From the NCBI GenBank assembly GCA_964361885.1, contig CAYICL010000014.1, positions 1 to 15,943 of the forward strand: DNA of 15,943 bases, written 5' to 3'. A program made the position numbers and the translations under genes. Shown piece by piece: positions 11,741 to 15,943 of the stretch; the stretch's first letter is position 1; every line of letters starts with the position of its first letter. The stretch is from CAYICL01 sp964361885. Its GTDB lineage: Bacteria > Patescibacteriota > Microgenomatia > UBA1400 > CG1-02-47-37. The notes under the pieces were generated by a model that saw only the letters and a list, made by a program, of their open reading frames with translations, had not been told where the DNA came from and made no database searches.

Positions 11741-13110
11741 CTTAAACCCCTGATGGCTTGATCGGTAATTTTTTCTGCCAGGCCTATATATTCCTCAAGG
11801 GCGAATGCCCTTGAAACATCTGAACCCTTAACCGACTTTAGGGGGGCATTCGCCCCCCTTGGGGGGCGAATGCCCCCTTTGCCCCTGGTCAGCGCTTTTA
11901 TTTTTTCATACGCTTTCTCATCACCAGCCAGCTTCATTTTTAACTGCCGGGCTTCGGCCATCATTTCCGGATGGTTTTTTATTTCCTGCTTTAAAAATTC
12001 AATGTTCGGCTCAATTTTGTCTAATCCTTTCACCAAACTTTTAATTGCCAAAACCGTCTGCCCCATCCCTACTCCTAAATTCCGCTTTACCGTGCTGTCA
12101 GATAAATCCCGCTGCAGCCTGGATATGGTTAACTTATTGCTCATCATGGTTAGTAAACTGTTGGCCAGTTCCAGATTGCCTTCGCTATTTTCAAAATCAA
12201 TCGGATTGACTTTATGCGGCATAGTTGACGACCCGACTTCTTTAGCTACCACTTTCTGTTTAAAATAATCCAAAGCTATATACAGCCAACAATCTCTGGC
12301 TAAATTCAGCCAAACATTATTTAATCCTCTGACCAAATCTAAGCAAAAAGCCAGCCGGTCGCCGGGTTCAATCTGGGTAGTTGCCATAACCGGCTCCAAA
12401 CCCAAGCCCGCCACAAACTTACGGCTGAAACCTAACCAGTCTTTTTGGGGATAAAGTTTTGCTTGAGCATTAAAATTTCCGACCGCTCCGTTTAGTTTGC
12501 CTGAAAGCTTTAAATTTTTAAGTTTTTCCAGCCAAAAGTTAGCCCTGGAAGCAAATACCACCAGCTCTTTGCCTGCGGTCGTCGGCACTGCTAATTGGCC
12601 ATGGGTCCTTCCCGGCATCGCCACCGCCTTATACTTTCCGGCCATCTCCGCCAGCTTTTTTATGACTTCTGTCTCTTGTTTCACCAGCACCTTATCCTTA
12701 AATTCCTGCAACAGTATTCCGTAAGCCAAATTATTCACATCTTCACTGGTCAAACCCCAATGGACCCAAACTGACAGTTTCTGCAGTTTTAATTTTTTTA
12801 AATTCTCCCGGATAAAATATTCTACCGCCTTAACATCATGCTTAATCTCCTCTTCTATCTCTTTTACCCGCTGTAAATTTTTATTAGTTAAGCTCTTTGA
12901 CCAATCAAGCAGTCTTCCTTTCTCAGCCTCGTTCAGCCGGACTGTCCCCAGAAACTCCCCCAATTTAATTAGGTAAACTATCTCGACTTTAATTCTGGAT
13001 TTAATCAGCGCCCCTTCGGAGAAATATTCGCCCAGTTCTTTTACCTTTTCCCTATATCTTCCGTCTAAAGGACTAATATTCATTAGCAAATCTGTCTGAT
13101 TACTAATCAT
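11737..13110 (-). CDS. purB: Adenylosuccinate lyase
   Basis: A 457-residue enzyme of the fumarase/aspartase superfamily that cleaves adenylosuccinate to AMP and fumarate (and SAICAR in de novo synthesis). The N-terminal SPLDGRYREKV places it in the E. coli-type group. GRTHGQLAVPTTAGKEL holds the catalytic His, HWGLTSEDVNNLAYG the second conserved region, and SSTMPHKVNPIDFEN the signature loop. Residues about 411-439 (GGIRPPRGANAPLKSVKG to AFALEE) are encoded by a palindromic repeat, in the C-terminal domain before EYIGLAEK, and seem to replace a longer helical segment of relatives. The start at 13110 has no Shine-Dalgarno; an extended -10 ends 8 nt upstream. First gene of the purine operon; a later ATG at 13083 (MNISPLDGRY) is an alternative start. 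Confidence 0.95.
   Translation of the reverse strand: MISNQTDLLMNISPLDGRYREKVKELGEYFSEGALIKSRIKVEIVYLIKLGEFLGTVRLNEAEKGRLLDWSKSLTNKNLQRVKEIEEEIKHDVKAVEYFIRENLKKLKLQKLSVWVHWGLTSEDVNNLAYGILLQEFKDKVLVKQETEVIKKLAEMAGKYKAVAMPGRTHGQLAVPTTAGKELVVFASRANFWLEKLKNLKLSGKLNGAVGNFNAQAKLYPQKDWLGFSRKFVAGLGLEPVMATTQIEPGDRLAFCLDLVRGLNNVWLNLARDCWLYIALDYFKQKVVAKEVGSSTMPHKVNPIDFENSEGNLELANSLLTMMSNKLTISRLQRDLSDSTVKRNLGVGMGQTVLAIKSLVKGLDKIEPNIEFLKQEIKNHPEMMAEARQLKMKLAGDEKAYEKIKALTRGKGGIRPPRGANAPLKSVKGSDVSRAFALEEYIGLAEKITDQAIRGLR
11795..11880 (-). repeat. Palindromic element copy 4, in frame in purB
   Basis: On the minus strand hairpin 1 is doubled: GGGGGC-ATTC-GCCCCC (11862-11877), a TT-containing link, and an inverted second hairpin (11841-11858). 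The two are themselves inverted repeats of about 18 bp. Then come a 25-nt spacer with AAAGTCGGTTA (11815-11839) and hairpin 2 with 8-bp arms TCAAGGGC/GCCCTTGA (11795-11814). The purB frame stays open throughout. Confidence 0.87.
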
Positions 13111-13118
13111 CGCTTTAA

Positions 13119-13124
13119 ATTATA
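13119..13124 (-). promoter_or_regulatory. Extended -10 of the purB-purA-guaB operon
   Basis: TGA-TATAAT ends 8 nt before the purB ATG at 13110. No clear -35, as expected for an extended -10 promoter. It forms a near mirror image with the plus-strand box at 13131. Confidence 0.6.
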
Positions 13125-13130
13125 TCATGG

Positions 13131-13136
13131 TATAAT
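13131..13136 (+). promoter_or_regulatory. Extended -10 of the DUF5654 gene
   Basis: TGG-TATAAT ends 8 nt before the ATG at 13145, the same spacing as the opposing purB box. The two hexamers are separated by TCATGG, which provides the TG for both strands. Confidence 0.6.
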
Positions 13137-13144
13137 TTCTAAAT

Positions 13145-13411
13145 ATGGCCAAAATTGAAACCCCCAAGTCCACCAAAGAACTGCCAAAAACGGTTATCAA
13201 GCAAATGACTGCTCTGGCCACTTCCGGCTTCGGCCTGGTCGCCGCCCTGGCCTGGAACAATGTTATTAAAGAAACCGTTGATATGTATATCAAGCCCTTA
13301 ATCGGCCCCAACTCCGGTTTAGTTTCCCTGATTATCTACGCTGTCCTGGTCACAATCCTCGCCGTCATCGTTACCCTCCAGCTCTCCAAGCTCGAACAAA
13401 AGCTCCGCTAA
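13145..13411 (+). CDS. DUF5654-family small membrane protein
   Basis: An 88-residue protein with a charged N-terminus (KIETPKSTKELPKTVIKQM), a first hydrophobic segment (ALATSGFGLVAALAWNNVI, about 22-40), a short loop with GPNSG, a second segment (SLIIYAVLVTILAVIVTLQL, about 59-79) and a basic tail. This resembles DUF5654 proteins, found in CPR bacteria and some DPANN archaea, whose function is unknown. Two membrane helices with cytoplasmic ends are likely. It has its own extended -10 promoter and is read away from purB; it ends 15 bp from the convergent nuclease gene. The transcript is probably leaderless. Confidence 0.78.
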   Translation: MAKIETPKSTKELPKTVIKQMTALATSGFGLVAALAWNNVIKETVDMYIKPLIGPNSGLVSLIIYAVLVTILAVIVTLQLSKLEQKLR

Positions 13412-13426
13412 AAATGGTTCTTCCCT

Positions 13427-14077
13427 TTACTTCTCTCCCGGACAATCCTTGCTTTTACTAAACCCGGCGGTTTCGGCTTCTTCCTCGCTGCAAAACCACC
13501 TGTCGCCCTCGTTAGGATTAATATTAATTTGTCTATAGTTATAGCACTCGGGTAAATGATAAACTCTGTCTTTAGTTCCCTGATGAAAATTCCCTTTAAT
13601 CACGCACCCTTCCTGCTCCGCCGTGCACTCGCTCGACCAAATCCCCCGCTTGGCCGCGATGGCCTCTTGTTCGGCTAACTCTAATTCATCAGCGCCTAGT
13701 TTACCCTGAACTTGTTGAAGGGCCGCCAATCCTTCGGTTACTAAAGCTTTATTAATTAATAAATCAGCCTGCCAAACTTTCGCCAAAGTTCGGCCGAAAT
13801 TATCCTTGCCCTGTTCTTCCAATTGCACTTTCTTACCTAAAACCAACTCTTCCAATCTCTCTTTAGCCCGTTTCGATAAACAACCTTTCGGATATTCCGG
13901 GGTGTCAATGCCCCAAAGTTTGATGCGGACATTGGTAGCCGTATTAAAAGTGTCGCCGTCAACCACTCTGGCAACAATACCTTCATTTGCCTGTTTTGGC
14001 TGAAAAATTTTCACCCCAAAAAAAAGATTAGCCGCCAACGATATTCCTAATACCAACCAGGTTAGTTTCTGCTTCAT
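13427..14077 (-). CDS. Thermonuclease-like (SNase) exported or anchored nuclease
   Basis: A 216-residue protein with an N-terminal hydrophobic segment (LTWLVLGISLAANLFFGVKIF, residues 4-24) acting as a signal anchor or signal peptide. The staphylococcal-nuclease OB fold follows: VARVVDGDTF, VRIKLWGIDTPE, an Arg-rich helix, DNFGRTLAKVW and AKRGIWSSEC. A C-terminal domain (about 158-213) with YHLPECYNYRQI and GDRWFCSEEEAETAGFSKSKDC resembles the Ada-like metal-binding module often seen after such nucleases. It probably degrades nucleic acids outside the cytoplasmic membrane, a source of nucleotides for a salvage-dependent cell. The start lies 4 nt after the hydrolase stop. A TGC-TAAAAT box ends 6 nt before the ATG, so it may also have its own leaderless promoter. 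Confidence 0.87.
   Translation of the reverse strand: MKQKLTWLVLGISLAANLFFGVKIFQPKQANEGIVARVVDGDTFNTATNVRIKLWGIDTPEYPKGCLSKRAKERLEELVLGKKVQLEEQGKDNFGRTLAKVWQADLLINKALVTEGLAALQQVQGKLGADELELAEQEAIAAKRGIWSSECTAEQEGCVIKGNFHQGTKDRVYHLPECYNYRQININPNEGDRWFCSEEEAETAGFSKSKDCPGEK
13704..13722 (-). repeat. CCCTTCAACAAGTTCAGGG motif in the nuclease gene
   Basis: The minus strand reads CCCTTCAACAAGTTCAGGG, an imperfect dyad with CCCT/AGGG ends. I recall close variants (CCCTTCGACAAGCTCAGGG) as a frequent repeat in CPR and other genomes. It lies at the variable loop ALQQVQGK of the nuclease fold. Only one copy is in this window. Confidence 0.45.
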
Positions 14078-14081
14078 TAAT

Positions 14082-14687
14082 TTATTTTAGCATTTTTATC
14101 TCTCTCAATACTTCCGGGAATTCTTTCATTCCCGACTCCAACCCCATGTGTCCCAAATCATGAACTTTAACTATTCGGCTGCTTAATTTTTTAGCAAAAT
14201 CTAAAGACTTTTCATTATCTACATAGGGATCGTCATCAGAGAAAATTACCGTTGATCTAGGCATTAACTGTTGTAATTTATCGAAATTAAAATCGTATTT
14301 ATAAAAAGGTTGATTAAACTTCTCCACCACTGCCGATTTACCGTAGATCTCAAAAAATGGGGCCAGCAAAACCGCCCCTCTAACTTTAAACTGATAATTT
14401 TCCAATAAATGCAACAAGAACAACGGCCCTAGTGAATGACCAATAAAAAATCTATTTTTATCTGCTATAACTGCTTCTTTTATTTCCTCAAACTTTTTGA
14501 ACCAATCACTCAACTTAGCCCTAGGTTGATAGTCTTCTACTGTTAACTCTCCCACTTTATCCCACCTATCCACCGGAAACTGGGGTGCCAAAACTTTTTG
14601 GCCGGATTTTTCTATTTCTTTTTTGAGCCACGGCCACCAAGCATCTTGCGGCGTGGAAAACGACCCGTGGAGAAAAACTGTTATCAT
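14082..14687 (-). CDS. RBBP9/YdeN-type serine hydrolase
   Basis: A 201-residue small alpha/beta hydrolase. It opens with ITVFLHGSFSTPQDAWWPWL, an oxyanion-type HG motif. The nucleophile elbow is GHSLG (Ser85), the acid is in SDDDPYVD (Asp153), and HDLGHMG gives His180, so the full triad is present. The pattern FIGHSLG then VLLAPFFE and DDDPYV is typical of the RBBP9/YdeN family, whose substrates are mostly unknown. It overlaps the deacetylase stop by 4 bp (ATGA), so it is translationally coupled, and it is followed at 4 nt by the nuclease gene. Substrate not predicted. Confidence 0.87.
   Translation of the reverse strand: MITVFLHGSFSTPQDAWWPWLKKEIEKSGQKVLAPQFPVDRWDKVGELTVEDYQPRAKLSDWFKKFEEIKEAVIADKNRFFIGHSLGPLFLLHLLENYQFKVRGAVLLAPFFEIYGKSAVVEKFNQPFYKYDFNFDKLQQLMPRSTVIFSDDDPYVDNEKSLDFAKKLSSRIVKVHDLGHMGLESGMKEFPEVLREIKMLK
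14084..14089 (-). promoter_or_regulatory. Extended -10 before the nuclease gene
   Basis: TGC-TAAAAT ends 6 nt before the ATG at 14077 and overlaps the stop codon of the hydrolase gene. It may serve as an internal leaderless promoter; co-transcription is equally possible. Confidence 0.35.
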
Positions 14688-15403
14688 ACTTTTTTAAATA
14701 TCTTGCTCTTATTAAACCACTCTTTGCCCTTTTTTGTGGCCAGCACCAGCTGAAAATACTCCCGATTCATCTTGCCTGACTCTAAGTAGGGTAAAAAACT
14801 CATGATTTGTGATTGATGGGCTTTAATCGCCCCGACTTTGTGTTTTAAAACCTTTTTTATGTCCACCACATGAGTTATTGGTAGTTTTTTCTGATAAACA
14901 TACGGCCACTTAATCTTTATTCCCGGCGGATGAAATATCATAAATAGCATCGCTTGGACTTTATGTCCGGCCCGTTGAACCGCCCGCAAAGCCGCTATCG
15001 ACACCCCCACATGATCCAAATGAAAATACCAGCCCGAATGGTCAAAGGTAATCACCACCTCCGGCCGATATTTTTCAATCCGATCAACAAAATCCAACTC
15101 TAACTCTCCCCATACTATCTGATTGTTTATCTCTCCGTCTTTATACTTTAATATTTCGGTTTTACTAACTCCTAAAATCTCGCAAGATTTTTTGAATTCT
15201 TCTATCCTAATGTCAATTTCTGAACGGCGGATGCCGTTCAAACCCCTAGAATCTTTAACTGGCTTTAGGGGGCGAATGCCCCCTTCGCCCTTGGTCGCCA
15301 GCACCACAACTACTTCATCCCCTTGATCCGCCAGCCTACGGACCGTTCCCCCGGCCGCTACTGCCTCATCATCCGGATGCGCCAGTAAAAACAAGTATTT
15401 CAT
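14684..15403 (-). CDS. PIG-L/LmbE-family N-acetylglucosaminyl deacetylase
   Basis: A 239-residue zinc-dependent deacetylase of the PIG-L/LmbE family, which removes acetyl groups from GlcNAc-linked substrates. The metal motif AHPDDE (residues 8-13) is intact, and the second metal His lies in HLDHVGVS. ITFDHSGWYFHLDH and SFLPYL also fit the family. Residues 40-61 (GGIRPLKPVKDSRGLNGIRR) are encoded by a palindromic repeat inserted in the variable loop between TKGE and the R-x-x-E helix, a place where extra residues are tolerated. The start at 15403 follows the hicA stop by 3 nt, with no clear Shine-Dalgarno. Substrate unknown; envelope glycan or thiol metabolism are the usual roles. Confidence 0.88.
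   Translation of the reverse strand: MKYLFLLAHPDDEAVAAGGTVRRLADQGDEVVVVLATKGEGGIRPLKPVKDSRGLNGIRRSEIDIRIEEFKKSCEILGVSKTEILKYKDGEINNQIVWGELELDFVDRIEKYRPEVVITFDHSGWYFHLDHVGVSIAALRAVQRAGHKVQAMLFMIFHPPGIKIKWPYVYQKKLPITHVVDIKKVLKHKVGAIKAHQSQIMSFLPYLESGKMNREYFQLVLATKKGKEWFNKSKIFKKV
15221..15284 (-). repeat. Palindromic element copy 5, in frame in the deacetylase
   Basis: On the minus strand: hairpin 1 with arms AGGGGGC/GCCCCCT and loop ATTC (15267-15284), a 26-nt spacer starting AAAGCCAGTTA (15241-15266), and hairpin 2 with 8-bp arms TGAACGGC/GCCGTTCA and loop ATCC (15221-15240). Every stem pair is intact. The following AGAAATTG is shared with copy 3 and nearly with copy 2. Confidence 0.87.
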
Positions 15404-15405
15404 GT

Positions 15406-15422
15406 CTTAAATCTGCTTTAAG
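15406..15422. repeat. Small inverted repeat over the hicA stop
   Basis: CTTAAA-TCTGC-TTTAAG is a perfect 6-bp inverted repeat ending 3 nt before the deacetylase ATG. It could reduce translation of the next gene or be chance in AT-rich DNA. Confidence 0.35.
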
Positions 15423-15577
15423 CAACTTAAATATTCCTTAATCGAAAATCCTAAAGTCCGCTTTAAATCCACCCGGCCATAAATCAAATGATCACCTTTA
15501 ACTCTAATTAGTTTGCACCCAATTAAACTCAGAAAAATCTCAAATTTTCTCCGGGAAATTGGGCTTAATCTTGGCAT
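15407..15577 (-). CDS. hicA: HicA-family mRNA interferase toxin
   Basis: A 56-residue protein: MPRLSPISRRKFEIFLSLIG, then CKLIRVKGDHLIYGRVDLKR, then TLGFSIKEYLSCLKQI. The start MPRLSPISRRKFE, the Gly-Cys turn and the GDH motif with the presumed catalytic His30 are those of HicA (YcfA-like) double-stranded RNA-binding-fold toxins. The length is at the short end of the family. The ATG follows the hicB stop directly (TAG then ATG), so translation is probably coupled. The antitoxin-first order is the reverse of E. coli hicAB but common. It is easy to miss because of its size. Confidence 0.85.
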   Translation of the reverse strand: MPRLSPISRRKFEIFLSLIGCKLIRVKGDHLIYGRVDLKRTLGFSIKEYLSCLKQI

Positions 15578-15868
15578 CTAGTTAATGGCCACCGGAATCT
15601 CGGCTAAATCTTGGGTAATTGGCATAGGCGCCTGCCAACGACTAGCAATTTTTCTCCAACCTAAATCACTTAAAACCTCATTAAGCGTACCTTTTGCAAC
15701 TAATTCCTCAAAAAAAATTTGCACCGCTTCAAAAAATCTTTTTCTAACCAATTCAAAAGTTTTGGCGCTGGTTGATAAATCCAATACCGACGAATAGGCA
15801 ATAAAAGTCTTGCCTTCTTTAAAAATCGTTACTGGTACTTGAACTTTAAACATCATTTTTTTAGCCAT
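15578..15868 (-). CDS. hicB: HicB-family antitoxin
   Basis: A 96-residue protein with the HicB partial RNase H-like fold: FKVQVPVTIFKEGKTFIAYSS (two strands), LDLSTSAKTFELVRKRFFEA (the strand-helix typical of HicB), then VQIFFEELVAKGTLNEVLSD and LGWRKI. No DNA-binding tail is obvious after ITQDLAEIPVAIN. It should bind and block the HicA toxin encoded immediately downstream. TATAAT ends 7 nt before the ATG with no Shine-Dalgarno, so it is likely leaderless. It appears to be the first gene of an operon running into the deacetylase, hydrolase and nuclease. Confidence 0.82.
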   Translation of the reverse strand: MAKKMMFKVQVPVTIFKEGKTFIAYSSVLDLSTSAKTFELVRKRFFEAVQIFFEELVAKGTLNEVLSDLGWRKIASRWQAPMPITQDLAEIPVAIN

Positions 15869-15875
15869 ATAATTT

Positions 15876-15881
15876 ATTATA
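15876..15881 (-). promoter_or_regulatory. -10 box of the hicB operon
   Basis: TATAAT ends 7 nt before the hicB ATG. The hexamer at the -35 position (CAGATT) is weak. Confidence 0.5.
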
Positions 15882-15943
15882 CACTACTGCTGAATTCTAA
15901 TCTGAATCCGAACACTTTGGTAATTTAAGATATTTTAACTCTT

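Noticed and set aside
1..15943. Alternative genetic code (UGA read as Gly)
   Set aside because: UGA ends several genes at ATGA overlaps and in the brnA-like and ligase genes, where the protein ends match the family length.
1..15943. tRNA, rRNA or known riboswitch
   Set aside because: No cloverleaf, rRNA or riboswitch motif was recognised in the short intergenic gaps; all gaps are under 130 nt.

Overview
The window looks like a stretch of a small-genome bacterium of the Candidate Phyla Radiation (Patescibacteria), most likely in or near Microgenomates. This is inferred from content, not from a marker gene. Supporting signs are very tight gene packing with ATGA overlaps, bacterial TATAAT-type -10 boxes, an archaeal-style ATP-dependent DNA ligase, a CofE-like protein, a DUF5654 membrane protein, several toxin-antitoxin pairs, and protein genes interrupted in frame by short palindromic repeats of the FAKASEG and STKHEIRN kinds. 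UGA is used as a stop, so the code is not the UGA=Gly code of Gracilibacteria.

Layout, left to right. Positions 24-3475 (minus) hold an ion-transport pair: a P2-type cation ATPase followed by a CaCA-family cation/Ca2+ antiporter, overlapping by 4 bp. Diverging from it by only 14 bp is a plus-strand CofE-like gamma-glutamyl ligase (3490-4209). Positions 4211-5311 (minus) are a toxin-antitoxin island: brnT-brnA, then a phd/yefM-relE pair with its own promoter and a double TGTACA operator. Positions 5339-7159 (minus) hold the ATP-dependent DNA ligase. Then come an unassigned methyltransferase-like gene (7180-8058) and a Fic AMP-transferase (8184-9257). Positions 9358-13110 (minus) are a purine operon, purB-purA-guaB: purA and purB make AMP from IMP, and guaB makes XMP from IMP. 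It ends in a likely terminator. A DUF5654 gene (13145-13411, plus) diverges from purB. Positions 13427-15868 (minus) appear to be one operon: hicB, a short hicA, a PIG-L/LmbE deacetylase, a small serine hydrolase and a thermonuclease-like exported or anchored nuclease.

The most striking feature is a dispersed two-hairpin element in five places. On the coding (minus) strand it reads: hairpin 1 with core GGC-ATNC-GCC, then a 25-26 nt spacer starting AAAG(T/C)C(G/A)GTTA, then hairpin 2 with the same kind of core. The stems differ in sequence from copy to copy but keep base pairing. Copies sit in frame inside the P-type ATPase, purB and the deacetylase, and at the 3' ends of purA and the antiporter, where they supply the last codons and the stop. 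This resembles the in-frame palindromic elements of Rickettsia (RPE) in behaviour, but the sequence family looks different. The DNA ligase carries other in-frame repeat types.

A second pattern is gene starts. Ten genes, nearly all of them at the head of a transcription unit, have a -10-like box ending 6-8 nt before the ATG and no Shine-Dalgarno, which suggests leaderless mRNAs. Several operon-internal genes (the antiporter, brnA, purA, guaB) instead have a Shine-Dalgarno. Two divergent gene pairs use near mirror-image -10 boxes in a 14 bp and a 34 bp gap.
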